From positions 620,001-684,000 of the forward strand of contig NZ_BMUZ01000003.1 in the NCBI RefSeq assembly GCF_014650455.1: a stretch of DNA of 64,000 nt, in the 5' to 3' direction. Under the pieces are notes generated by a model, which was not told the origin of the DNA, did not search any database, and saw only the letters and a program-made list of their open reading frames with translations. Of this stretch, positions 25,586-34,215 are shown piece after piece. The stretch's first letter is position 1, and every line of letters starts with the position of its first letter. A program made the position numbers and the translations under genes. This DNA comes from Streptomyces xanthochromogenes (GTDB lineage Bacteria; Actinomycetota; Actinomycetes; Streptomycetales; Streptomycetaceae).

Positions 25586-25783
25586 TCAGGAGTCGTCGCG
25601 CTTGTCGGTCAGTGAGTCCCTGACTCCCTCGCCGCGCTCCTTCATGTTCCGCATCGCGTCCTTGGCCTTGCCCTTGGCCTGGTCGGTCTTGCCCTCGGCG
25701 GCCATGCGGTCGTTGCCGGTGGCCTTGCCCGCGGCTTCCTTGGCCTTGCCCTTGATCTTGTCCATGGCGCTGTTGTCGCCCAT
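25586..25783 (-). CDS. CsbD-family stress protein
   Basis: A 65-residue, highly charged, Lys/Ala/Asp-rich protein. MDKIKGKAKEAAGKATGND, MAAEGKTDQAKGKAKDAM and MKERGEGVRDSL match the CsbD repeat of two short amphipathic helices. CsbD proteins are induced by the general stress sigma factor in Bacillus and related factors in actinobacteria, and their biochemical role is unknown. The gene is monocistronic and ends at a strong hairpin. Confidence 0.92.
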   Translation of the reverse strand: MGDNSAMDKIKGKAKEAAGKATGNDRMAAEGKTDQAKGKAKDAMRNMKERGEGVRDSLTDKRDDS

Positions 25784-25923
25784 GGCGAACTCCTACTGAT
25801 CGGGATCACTGACGACACCAACCTAGGACAGATACGGACATGTCGCCCGGCGAGTGTCCCCCAGTCGGCACAGTGCACCCCCTGGCGGCGAGGGCCCGGT
25901 CGGCGGCGCGGGATGATGGCGTC

Positions 25924-26238
25924 ATGAGCCTTCCCGACGCCATCACCGCCACCCTCGCCGCCCGCGACAAGGTCGACTTCGAGCAGGACTTCGCGCGCAC
26001 GCGCCAGATCATGACCTTCGTCCATCGGACCGAGGGCGCCGAGGCGGTCGAACTCGCCATGTTCGAGGGCCCGTTGCCCATTCCCGGCGTCGGACAGGCC
26101 GTCACGCTGTGGATCACGGGGCACCCCCTCGTCGTCCAGCGGGTGGAGACCCACTACGGACTCGGCGGGGCGGAGACCCACGCCAAGCGGGAGCAGGTCG
26201 CCTCCGTCATCGTGTTCGTGGGGCCCCGAACTCCCTGA
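25924..26238 (+). CDS. Hypothetical protein, 104 residues
   Basis: ATG at 25924; the upstream GGGATGATGG is only a weak ribosome site. MSLPDAITATLAARDKVDFEQDFARTRQIM, FVHRTEGAEAVELAMFEGPLPIPGVGQAV, VVQRVETHYGLGGAETHAKREQVASVIVFVG suggests a soluble mixed alpha/beta protein without signal peptide. Family not recognised. It converges with the broken MFS gene, from which a small dyad (26245-26258) separates it. Confidence 0.65.
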   Translation: MSLPDAITATLAARDKVDFEQDFARTRQIMTFVHRTEGAEAVELAMFEGPLPIPGVGQAVTLWITGHPLVVQRVETHYGLGGAETHAKREQVASVIVFVGPRTP

Positions 26239-26244
26239 TCCAGC

Positions 26245-26258
26245 CGCCCAGTTGGGCG
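26245..26258. terminator. Short dyad between convergent genes
   Basis: CGCCCA and TGGGCG flank GT. As RNA this gives a 5-bp stem with a four-base loop, so it is weak. It is the only dyad in the 65-base gap. Confidence 0.3.
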
Positions 26259-26303
26259 TCGCACCGTCCCGATCCGCCGCCGTCCGGCTTCGGCCCCGGC
26301 CGG

Positions 26304-27889
26304 TCACACCCCCGACGCGACGGATTCCTTCCGCGGCTGCGGCGCCTGCGACGGGCCGCCGCCGTGGGCGCCGGGGGTGGCCCGGTTCGACGGCCGTACG
26401 AATGCCAGGACGATCAGGCCGCCGAGGGCCGCCGCTGCCGCCGAGCAGAGGAAGACCCGGTCGAGCCCGGTGGCGAAGGCCTGATGGACCAGGTGCTGGG
26501 CCGCGTCGTGGTGCCCGCCGGGGGCGGCTTCCACGAGGCGCTGCGCCTGACCGGCGGCGAGCGCGTCCGCGCCCTTGCCGGCGTCCGGCACCGTGCCGGA
26601 CCCGGCGAGTGCGGATGTCGTCCGTCCGGTGAAGACCGCCCCGAGCACGGCGATGGCGAGGGTCATCCCGAGTTGCCGGAAGGTGTTGACGGCGCCGCCC
26701 GCCATGCCCGCCCGCTGGGGCGGCACGGTGGAGGTGGCCGCCGAGACCAGCATCGGCGTGGCCAGGCCGACACCGATGCCGGTGACCACCAGCCCCCCTA
26801 TGAGGGAGGTGCGTCCGGCGTCGGCCGTCATCCCCGTACGCAGCAACAGCATGCCCGCCGCGACGAGCAGCAGGCCGCCGCCGATCGGCAGCCGGGGGGC
26901 GAGGCGCTGGATGTGGCGGCCGGCGAAGACGGCCACCACGAAGGACGCCGCGGCCAGCGGGGTCAGGGCCAGGCCCGCGCCGACCGGACTGAGGCCCACC
27001 ACGGACTGCAGCCACAGCGAGAGCAGGACCAGGCAGCCGAAGGCGCTGCCCTGGAGCAGCAGCGCGCCGCTCATCAGGCCCGCGAACGAGGGGCGGCGCA
27101 GCAGCGCCAGGTCCAGCATCGGGGAGCCGCCCCGCCGCGCGGTGCGGTGCTCGACCACACGAACGCGAGCAGCGCGAGCGCGGTGACGGCGAACGTCGCG
27201 AGGGTCACGGTGTCCGTCCAGCCGGACTCGCCGCCACGGATGAGCCCGTACGTCAGGCTGCCCGCGGCGATGGTGAAGGCGGCGGCGCCGGGCAGGTCGA
27301 TGCGGGACCGTGCGCCGTGGCCGGAAGAGGCACGGGGGCTGTCTGGGCGCACCACGCGCAGCGTCAGGGCGATGGCGACGGCGGCGATGGGCAGGTTGAC
27401 CCAGAAGATCGTGGGCCAGCTGATGTGTTCGGTGAGCAGGCCGCCGAGCAGCGGCCCCGCGGCGGCCGCCGCGCCGTTGGCCGCGCCCCACACGCCGAAG
27501 GCGGTGCCCCGGTCCCGGCCCTGGTAGGAGCCGAGCAGAAGGGCGGGCGTGGTGGCGAACATGGCCGCGCCGCCGACGCCCTGCACCACCCGGGCGGCGA
27601 TCAGCACGCCCGCGTTGGGGGCCAGGCCGCATACGAGTGAGGCCGCGGCGAAGACCGCCAGACCGTAGACGTAGAAGCGCCGGTGGCCGAAGCGGTCCGC
27701 GAGGGAGCCCGAGGCCAGGAGCAGGGCGGCCAGGGCCAGCGCGTAGCCGTCGATCACCCACTGCAGTGAGGAGAAGGAGGCGTCGAGGTCGTCAGCCATG
27801 CTGGGGAGTGCCACGTTCACGATGGTCACGTCCACCAGCAGGATGAAGGCGCCAAGGCAGACCGCCGTGAGGGGCCACCACTTGCGCAT
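26304..27889 (-). pseudogene. DHA2-type MFS drug transporter interrupted by a -1 frameshift
   Basis: The N-terminal half starts at ATG 27887-27889 behind GGAG and has the first transmembrane segments and DHA2 motifs (FILLVDVTIVNVALPSM, DGYALALAALLLASGSLADRFGHRR motif A, VVQGVGGAAMF). At about 27157 the frame changes: LLAFV in one frame continues as VVEHRTARRGGSPMLDLALL in the next, exactly as an intact protein would read if one base were restored in GTG-TGGTC. The C-terminal frame then runs intact to TGA at 26304-26306. Restored length is about 528 residues and 14 transmembrane segments, as in the family. Without correction the first frame stops at 27074. It is divergent from the Lrp-type regulator, its probable controller. 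Confidence 0.78.
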
Positions 27890-28028
27890 GTCAGGTTCTC
27901 CGATCGGATCGAGTGTGTCGGCGGGGCCCGGAAGGCGCCTACGGTCGGCGCGGGCCCCGGGAAGGAGTGTTGAACGGCTCGGCCGGTTTTCATGAGCCAG
28001 TACGCTCGGTCTGAGCAGATCCGACATC

Positions 28029-29057
28029 ATGGGCTTCATGAAGACGTATCTCGACACATCGAGCCGTGCGGATCGTGAACTGTCCGAGGAGGAACTGGCC
28101 CTCGCGCACGCATTGCAGATCAACGGACGGGCCTCGTTCCGGGAGATCGCCGACGCCCTCGGGGTGTCCGACCAGACGGCCGCGCGGCGGTGGTCGCGGC
28201 TGCAGTCCGCCGGCAAGCTCCGGGTTCTCGGACTGACCGATCCGCAGCGCGTGGGCGACTCCCCATGGATCGTGCGTGTGCGCTGCACCCCGGACGCCGC
28301 GGCCTCCATCGGGGAGGTCCTCGCCCGGCGCCCGGACACCAGCTGGGTCAACCTCAGCTCGGGCGGTACCGAGATCTCCTGTTCCGTACGCACGCGCGGC
28401 CCGGGGACCGAGGAGTCCCTGCTCCTGCAGAAACTGCCGCGCACACCGCAGGTGGTGGACGTCTCGGCGCACTGCCTGCTGCACGTCTTCTTCGGCCAGG
28501 ACCTCAGCACCATCAACAAGAGCGGGCCGCTGACGGCCGAGCAGGTCGAGCAGCTCACCCCGTCCGTCCAGCCGCAGCAGGCCACGGCCGACACCCCGCC
28601 GGTGATGCTCGACGAGAGCGACCGCCGGCTGCTCGACCTGCTGGCCAGGGACGGCCGGGCCGCACCGGCGGAGCTGGCGGCCGCAACCGGGCTCTCCTTG
28701 TCCACCGTGCGCCGCCGCATCACGGAACTCCGTGCCGCCGGGGTCCTCTACTTCGACGTCGAGTACCACCCGGGCGTGCTGCACCGGAAGTTCCGTGCGG
28801 CCCTGTGGCTGGAGATCGACCCGTCCCGGCTCGCGGAGGCGGGAGCGGCGATCGCGGCCCACCCGGAGGTCTCGTTCGCCGCCGCCGTCACGGGCACGGC
28901 CACCCTCTACGCGAGCATCGACGTGGCCACCGCGCAGCTCTTCTACCGCTACCTGACCGAGTCGGTGGCCGCCCTGCCCGGCCTGCGCCACACGGCGACC
29001 GTCCCCATCCACCGAACCCTCAAGGGCCCCGGCCCCTACCTCCCCACCCGGGCCTGA
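28029..29057 (+). CDS. Lrp/AsnC-family regulator with two winged-helix/RAM modules
   Basis: A 342-residue protein, twice the usual Lrp size. ATG at 28029 or 28038; no clear ribosome site, possibly leaderless. Module 1: helix-turn-helix LAHALQINGRASFREIADALGVSDQTAARRWSRLQSAGKLRVLG (about 25-68) followed by a RAM-like region. Module 2: LDESDRRLLDLLARDGRAAPAELAAATGLSLSTVRRRITELRAAGVL (about 195-240), again with a RAM-like tail. Such double regulators are common in Streptomyces and are usually divergent from a transporter or catabolic gene, here the DHA2 pump 139 bases away. The effector is unknown. Confidence 0.88.
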   Translation: MGFMKTYLDTSSRADRELSEEELALAHALQINGRASFREIADALGVSDQTAARRWSRLQSAGKLRVLGLTDPQRVGDSPWIVRVRCTPDAAASIGEVLARRPDTSWVNLSSGGTEISCSVRTRGPGTEESLLLQKLPRTPQVVDVSAHCLLHVFFGQDLSTINKSGPLTAEQVEQLTPSVQPQQATADTPPVMLDESDRRLLDLLARDGRAAPAELAAATGLSLSTVRRRITELRAAGVLYFDVEYHPGVLHRKFRAALWLEIDPSRLAEAGAAIAAHPEVSFAAAVTGTATLYASIDVATAQLFYRYLTESVAALPGLRHTATVPIHRTLKGPGPYLPTRA

Positions 29058-29162
29058 AGCACCGGATCCGAACCGGCCGGGGCTCAGCCACCGGAGCCCG
29101 TCGGTGCCGAGCCGGAAGCAGCGGCGACACGGGGCAGCCGGCGCCGGGACCGTCCTCGTTCG

Positions 29163-29411
29163 TCAGCGCGCCCGGTCCGGGGCGACCCCGACGCCGGGCA
29201 GCATCGCGCGGCGGCAGCGCACGAGGTAGCGTTCGGCCGCTTCCACGGCGGCGGCCATCGAACGCTCCCCCATCAGTACACACAGCGTGTACGCCGCGTC
29301 GTCCCGGGCCTGGAGCGCACCGGAATCCCGCGGCGCGCGGGCGACCCTGCGTTCCCTGCTGCGCAGCAGGGCCAGGAGTTCATGGACGACATGACAGTGG
29401 GGCAGCAGCAT
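29163..29411 (-). CDS. DUF5133-family small protein
   Basis: An 82-residue protein when started at ATG 29409-29411 (MLLPHCHVVHELLALL), which has GGAG six bases upstream; ATGs at 29426 and 29456 lengthen it. The ARDDAAYTLCVLMGERSMAAAVEAAERYL block is the DUF5133 hallmark known from Streptomyces, where function is unknown. It is predicted helical and cytoplasmic, with Cys in the conserved YTLCV. Confidence 0.8.
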   Translation of the reverse strand: MLLPHCHVVHELLALLRSRERRVARAPRDSGALQARDDAAYTLCVLMGERSMAAAVEAAERYLVRCRRAMLPGVGVAPDRAR

Positions 29412-29744
29412 CGTGTGCTCCGGCATCGGACGAAGGACGTGGGGGCATGGCGGCATCGACGCCCCTCCGGGTGCCCGCGGTCGCCATGCGTGCGCGACCC
29501 GGCTCTGAAGCGCCTCTCATCGTCGCCCCCCACCTCACCATCCGCACCCCGAAGCATCACGCTGCGCAACCGGGGTGAAGGCCGGCCACTGGGATGACCC
29601 CATCCGTATCGACAAGGTCACGCACGGTAGTTTCTCCGGGTCCGGAATTTAATGAGCGATCCCAATGGTTGGCATATACATCGACCGATTCGGATCGACC
29701 TGCCGGCGCACAGCCGGTCGGGCCGGCACTGACAGCGAGGCACC
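29412..29744. other. Intergenic region of 333 bases, divergent promoters
   Basis: It lies between the leftward DUF5133 gene and the rightward aldehyde dehydrogenase. The part 29640-29700 is less GC-rich (GGAATTTAATGAGC, GGCATATACATCG) and probably holds promoter elements. No ORF with acceptable codon use or strong dyad was found. Confidence 0.5.
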
Positions 29745-31067
29745 GTGAACGACCACAGCACCGAGCAGCCCGCCGAGACCGTCGCGCGGCTGCGCGCCAC
29801 CTTCCGCTCCGGCCGCACCCAGCCCGTCGAGTGGCGCACCGCCCAGCTGCGCCGCCTGCGCGAGATGCTCACCACCCATGGTGCGGACCTGGCGGAAGCC
29901 CTCCACGCCGACCTCGGCAAGAGCTCCACCGAGGCCTTCCGTACCGAGATCGACTTCACGATCCGCGAGATCGACCACACCCTGGAGCACCTCGCCGACT
30001 GGCTGCGCCCGGAGCCCGCCCCCGTTCCGGCCCACCTCGGCGCGGACGCGACGGCCCGGACGCAGTACGACCCGCTGGGCGTGGTCCTGGTCATCGCCCC
30101 CTGGAACTACCCGGTCCAGCTGCTCCTGACGCCGCTGCTCGGCGCGCTGGCCTCGGGCAACGCCGTGGTCGTCAAGCCCAGCGAGATGGCCCCCGCCACC
30201 TCGGCCGCCCTGGCCCGTCTGCTGCCGCGCCACCTCGACACCGACGCGGTCGCCGTCGTCGAAGGTGCCGTACCCGAGACCACCGCCCTTCTGGCGGAGC
30301 GTTTCGACCACATCTTCTACACGGGCAACGGCACGGTCGGCCGCATCGTGATGCGCGCCGCCGCCGAGCACCTCACCCCGGTCACCCTCGAACTGGGCGG
30401 CAAGTCACCGGCGTTCGTCGACCGCGGCGCCGACCTGTCCGTCGTCGCGGACCGTCTCGTACGCGGCAAGTTCCTCAACGCCGGGCAGACCTGCGTCGCA
30501 CCGGACTACGTCCTGACCGACCCGGAGACCGCCCGTGCCCTGGAGCCCGAGTTCGCCCGCGCCGTCGAGGCGGTGTTCGGCGCCGATCCGCAGAGCTCGC
30601 GCGAGTTCGGCCGCATCGTCAACGAGCGCCACTTCGACCGGCTCGGCTCGCTGCTCGGCTCCGGCCGTACGGTGACCGGCGGCCACACCGACCGGGCCAC
30701 CAAGTACATCGCGCCGACCGTCCTCGCCGACGTCGACCCCAAGGCGCCGGTCATGCAGGAGGAGATCTTCGGTCCGATCCTGCCCGTCGTCACCGTGGCG
30801 GACCTGGACGAGGCCATCGCGTTCATCAACGACCGCGACAAGCCCCTCGCCCTGTACGCCTTCACGGAGTCGGACCACACCCGCGAGCGGCTGGCCGCCG
30901 AGACGTCCTCCGGAGGCCTCGGGTTCGGCCTGCCGCTGGCCCACCTGACCGTCTCCGACCTGCCGTTCGGCGGGGTGGGTGAGAGCGGGATGGGCAGCTA
31001 CCACGGCCGCTACTCGATCGAGACGTTCAGCCACCGCAAGGCCGTACTGAGCAAGCCCCTCGGCTGA
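29745..31067 (+). CDS. Aldehyde dehydrogenase, class-3-like
   Basis: A 440-residue protein; GTG at 29745 follows GAGG. There is no long N-terminal extension, as in class 3 ALDHs (about 440-460 residues). Cofactor-site motifs APWNYPVQLLLTPLLGALASGN and VVKPSE, general base Glu216 in LELGGKSP and nucleophile Cys250 in NAGQTCVAPDYVL are present. The C-terminal FGGVGESGMGSYHG is typical. These enzymes oxidise medium- to long-chain or aromatic aldehydes with NAD(P)+. The gene stands alone and ends before a strong bidirectional hairpin. Confidence 0.93.
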   Translation: MNDHSTEQPAETVARLRATFRSGRTQPVEWRTAQLRRLREMLTTHGADLAEALHADLGKSSTEAFRTEIDFTIREIDHTLEHLADWLRPEPAPVPAHLGADATARTQYDPLGVVLVIAPWNYPVQLLLTPLLGALASGNAVVVKPSEMAPATSAALARLLPRHLDTDAVAVVEGAVPETTALLAERFDHIFYTGNGTVGRIVMRAAAEHLTPVTLELGGKSPAFVDRGADLSVVADRLVRGKFLNAGQTCVAPDYVLTDPETARALEPEFARAVEAVFGADPQSSREFGRIVNERHFDRLGSLLGSGRTVTGGHTDRATKYIAPTVLADVDPKAPVMQEEIFGPILPVVTVADLDEAIAFINDRDKPLALYAFTESDHTRERLAAETSSGGLGFGLPLAHLTVSDLPFGGVGESGMGSYHGRYSIETFSHRKAVLSKPLG

Positions 31068-31166
31068 TCCGGCCGCTCAGCCGATCCGACGGGCTCTCGC
31101 CCCGGCCCCGGCCCCCTCGGCTGATCCGGGGCAACCTCGACGCCTGGCCCACCTGAAGGGCCAACC

Positions 31167-31207
31167 GAAGGGTCAACCACCGTGCCGTACAAGGTGGTTG
31201 ACCCTTC
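31167..31207. terminator. Bidirectional terminator, 15-bp stem
   Basis: GAAGGGTCAACCACC (31167-31181) and GGTGGTTGACCCTTC (31193-31207) pair perfectly around an 11-base loop. It lies between the rightward ALDH and leftward APH-like genes and includes two bases of the latter's stop codon. Confidence 0.85.
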
Positions 31208-32108
31208 AGGCATGCTCCCCCAGCACCTCGCGGATCACATGACGGGCGTTCCGCGCCATCGCCGGGTTCGTGCCGCGGTAGTACGGCAGCGCGATCAGCG
31301 CCTGCGAGAGCGTCCGGGCGCGGCCCCGGCGCCACGTCGGGTCGTCAACGCCGAGCGCCTCGCGGAAGGCCCGCCTCCCGACGGGCGGGAGCAGGTTCCA
31401 GGCGGGGAAGAGGTCGCAGGCCGGATCGCCCGCGCCCGCACAGCCGAAGTCGATCACCGAGGCCAGCCGGCCGCCGTCCACCAGGAGGTTGCCCGGCATG
31501 AGGTCGGCGTGCAGCCACACCTGCGGGCCCGCCGCGCCCGGAGCCCGCAGCCCGTCCTGCCACACCGCCTCGGCGGCATCGCAGTCGACACCCTCCTGCG
31601 GGATGTCACGCAGCAGCGCGACGGCCCTGCGGGTTTCCTCGTCGAGAGATTCAAGTGGCCCTCCACGATGGGCCGTTGGGGCCGCGGGCAGCGTGACACG
31701 CCACATCGCCTCGACGAACCCGGCCAGGTCACGCGCCAGCCCGACGGGGTCCCGCAGCGCCCCCGCCTCCGGGGTCTCGCCCACCCGCCACCGGTACACC
31801 GACCACGGCGCGGGGTAGCCCTCCGCGGGCTCCCCCGCGCCGAGCACCTCGGGGATGGCGACAGGCAGCAGGGGCGCGAGGCGAGGCAGCCACTCGCGCT
31901 CGCTCAGCACGTCCCCGATCCCGCCCGCCACCAGCGGAAGCCGCACGACCATGGCGTCGCCGAGGCGGTACATGGCGTTGACCGTTCCCCCGGACGCGAA
32001 CCGCTCCACCGCGAGCCCGGCCCACCGCGGGAACTGCCCGGCGATCAACCGCCGTACCAGGTCGTCGTCCAGGGCGTACTGATCGGGGTGCATCGGCTCG
32101 GTGCTCAC
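31206..32108 (-). CDS. Aminoglycoside phosphotransferase (APH)-family protein
   Basis: A 300-residue protein. GTG at 32106-32108 is chosen (GGGATGG six bases upstream); ATGs at 32093, 32123 and 32129 are alternatives. The kinase-like fold shows the Gly loop FASGGTVNAMYRLGDAMVVRLPL (about 25-50), catalytic HADLMPGNLLVD (HxDxxxxN) near 197 and metal-binding DFGCAGAGDPACDL. The family includes true aminoglycoside, macrolide and homoserine kinases and many unknown small-molecule kinases. The best-known close type is the hygromycin/streptomycin-like APH of actinobacteria. The substrate cannot be told from sequence. Confidence 0.88.
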   Translation of the reverse strand: MSTEPMHPDQYALDDDLVRRLIAGQFPRWAGLAVERFASGGTVNAMYRLGDAMVVRLPLVAGGIGDVLSEREWLPRLAPLLPVAIPEVLGAGEPAEGYPAPWSVYRWRVGETPEAGALRDPVGLARDLAGFVEAMWRVTLPAAPTAHRGGPLESLDEETRRAVALLRDIPQEGVDCDAAEAVWQDGLRAPGAAGPQVWLHADLMPGNLLVDGGRLASVIDFGCAGAGDPACDLFPAWNLLPPVGRRAFREALGVDDPTWRRGRARTLSQALIALPYYRGTNPAMARNARHVIREVLGEHA

Positions 32109-32375
32109 GAGGCGCCATCCCATCGTCATGCGCCCTGGGCAGTCAACCCGTTTCGGTGCCACCGAGCAGCCCCCGACCGCGCCCCTTCCCAAGGCGTTCA
32201 CCACAGCTCGGCCCGACCCGACCTGCGCAGCGCTACGAACTCCGGCTCCCCGGCTGACGGTCCGCGAAACCGCCAGGTCAGAGACGCCTTTCGGGCTCCT
32301 TTGGTTTGAGATCCGCAGAAGCGGCCAGGCGTACTGGTGTCGGAAAACATGATCGACCGCAGGTGGAGGCAACCC

Positions 32376-32450
32376 ATGACGAGCGACGAGCGGGCCTCGC
32401 GGACACACGGCCACGCCGAGAGCGCCGCCAAGGATGTCGTCGACGGCTGA
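32376..32450 (+). CDS. Very small ORF, 24 residues, with strong ribosome site
   Basis: ATG at 32376 is preceded by AGGTGGAGG at the ideal distance. The peptide MTSDERASRTHGHAESAAKDVVDG is hydrophilic. It ends 62 bases before the strong hairpin at 32512. It may be a leader peptide for the osmolyte transporter downstream, the remnant of a larger stress-protein gene, or chance. Confidence 0.35.
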   Translation: MTSDERASRTHGHAESAAKDVVDG

Positions 32451-32511
32451 GCCTTCGGAATAACCCCCACCTCCCTCCCCCACCTCACACGAGTCCTTTA
32501 TGTCCCGTTGA

Positions 32512-32547
32512 GGACCAAAGCCCTGTCGTCAGTGCGGGCTTTGGTCC
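32512..32547 (+). terminator. 12-bp hairpin in front of the ProP-type gene
   Basis: GGACCAAAGCCC (32512-32523) pairs perfectly with GGGCTTTGGTCC (32536-32547) around a 12-base loop. It is 92 bases upstream of the transporter start and 61 after the 24-codon ORF. It can be a terminator for the short ORF or an attenuator in the transporter leader; no U tract is seen. Confidence 0.65.
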
Positions 32548-32639
32548 GGCGATCAAGGACTTTCACCGTGTGATCGCGCCGCCCGGAGAGAGTTCCATGT
32601 AGGGCGCACCCTTCTGTAGTCGAGCGAGAGAGACGTTGC

Positions 32640-34097
32640 GTGCTGAGCACCGAGGATCACCAGCCAGAGCCCGAGGCAGTCACCCGGCACCGTTCCCTGT
32701 TCCGGGCGGTCCACCGCAGGCGGAACCCGGCGCTGCGCCGCTCTGACATCACCGTGACGGACGAGGCCGCGGTCAAGCGCGCGGTCAAGGCCACGGCGCT
32801 CGGCAACGCCATGGAGTGGTTCGACTTCGGCGTCTACTCCTATCTCGCCGTCGTCATCGGCAAGGTCTTCTTCTCCGGTGCCGGTGACACCATGCAGGTC
32901 ATCGCGTCGCTCGCGACGTTCGCCGCCGCCTTCCTGGTCCGGCCGCTCGGCGGCATGTTCTTCGGGCCGCTCGGCGACCGCGTCGGCCGGAAGAAGATCC
33001 TCGCCCTCACCATGATCATGATGGCCGCGGCGACTCTGTCGATCGGCCTGATCCCCAGCTACGCGACCATCGGCATCTGGGCGCCGGTACTGCTGATCCT
33101 GTGCCGCATGGTCCAGGGCTTCTCGACCGGCGGCGAGTACGGTGGCGCGGCCACGTTCATCGCGGAGTACGCGCCGGACAAGCGGCGCGGGTTCTGGGGC
33201 TCCTTCCTGGAGTTCGGCACGCTCATCGGCTACACCGTGGCCGCCTCCCTCGTGACCGCCCTCACCGTGTTCCTCAGCGACGACGCCATGCAGCAGTGGG
33301 GCTGGCGCATCCCGTTCCTGGTGGCGGGTCCCCTCGGCCTCGTCGGCCTCTACCTCCGGCTGAAGCTCGACGAGTCGCCTGCCTTCAAGAAGCTGGAAGA
33401 GAGCGGCTCGTCCGACCGGGAGCGCGAGAAGCTGCCGCTCAAGCGCATCCTCTTCGGCAACGGCCGCGCGATGCTGCTGTGCCTGGCGCTGGTGGCGGCG
33501 TTCAACATCACCGACTACATGCTGCTCTCGTACATGCCGACGTACCTCTCGACGCAGGGCTTCAACGAGACGACCGGCCTGATGTCCATCGTGATCGTGA
33601 TGATCGTGCTGATGGCGATCATCAATTCGGTCGGCCGCCTCTCCGACCGGGTCGGCCGCAAGCCGGTCCTGATCGGCGGGTCCATCGGCTTCATCGTGCT
33701 CGCGGTCCCCAGCTTCCTGCTGATCAAGACGGGCAGCACCATCGCGGTGTTCACCGGACTGCTCGCCCTGGGCCTCGCCCTGGTCTGCTACATGGGCACC
33801 ATGTCCTCGGCGCTGCCCGCCCTCTTCCCGACGGCGATCCGCTACGGCTCGCTCTCCATCGGGTTCAACATCTCGGTGTCCCTGTTCGGCGGTACGACCC
33901 CGCTGGTGGTCCAGGGTCTGATCGGGGCCACGGGCAACGACCTGATGCCGGCGTTCTACACCATGCTGGCCGGGCTCGTCGGCCTGGTGGCCGCGATCGC
34001 CATGACCGAGACGGCCCGCAAGCCGCTTGAGGGCTCCCCGCCCTCGGTCGCCACGGCCGAGGAGGCGGCGGAACTCGTCGCCGCCTCGCGCGCCTGA
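32640..34097 (+). CDS. MFS osmolyte/proton symporter, ProP type
   Basis: A 485-residue protein with twelve transmembrane segments; GTG at 32640 has GAGAGA upstream. After a basic N-terminal 45 residues come GNAMEWFDFGVYSYLAVVIG, FLVRPLGGMFFGPLGDRVGRKK (motif A), FSTGGEYGGAATFIAEYAP and the second-half motif GRLSDRVGRKPVLIGG. These are hallmarks of the metabolite:H+ symporter branch that holds ProP (proline/glycine betaine) and citrate/shikimate transporters. Proline/betaine is the likeliest cargo, by similarity to ProP. It lacks the C-terminal coiled coil of E. coli ProP. A leader hairpin may regulate it. Confidence 0.9.
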   Translation: MLSTEDHQPEPEAVTRHRSLFRAVHRRRNPALRRSDITVTDEAAVKRAVKATALGNAMEWFDFGVYSYLAVVIGKVFFSGAGDTMQVIASLATFAAAFLVRPLGGMFFGPLGDRVGRKKILALTMIMMAAATLSIGLIPSYATIGIWAPVLLILCRMVQGFSTGGEYGGAATFIAEYAPDKRRGFWGSFLEFGTLIGYTVAASLVTALTVFLSDDAMQQWGWRIPFLVAGPLGLVGLYLRLKLDESPAFKKLEESGSSDREREKLPLKRILFGNGRAMLLCLALVAAFNITDYMLLSYMPTYLSTQGFNETTGLMSIVIVMIVLMAIINSVGRLSDRVGRKPVLIGGSIGFIVLAVPSFLLIKTGSTIAVFTGLLALGLALVCYMGTMSSALPALFPTAIRYGSLSIGFNISVSLFGGTTPLVVQGLIGATGNDLMPAFYTMLAGLVGLVAAIAMTETARKPLEGSPPSVATAEEAAELVAASRA

Positions 34098-34215
34098 CGA
34101 CCTGCGCGACCGCAGAGAGTGCCGCACCCCGCTGATCGCCTGCGCGACGGGGTGCGGCCTCTGTCGTAGGGTGAGCCAGTCGTGCAGTGCCGCAGAAATC
34201 CGGAGCAAGTTGAGC

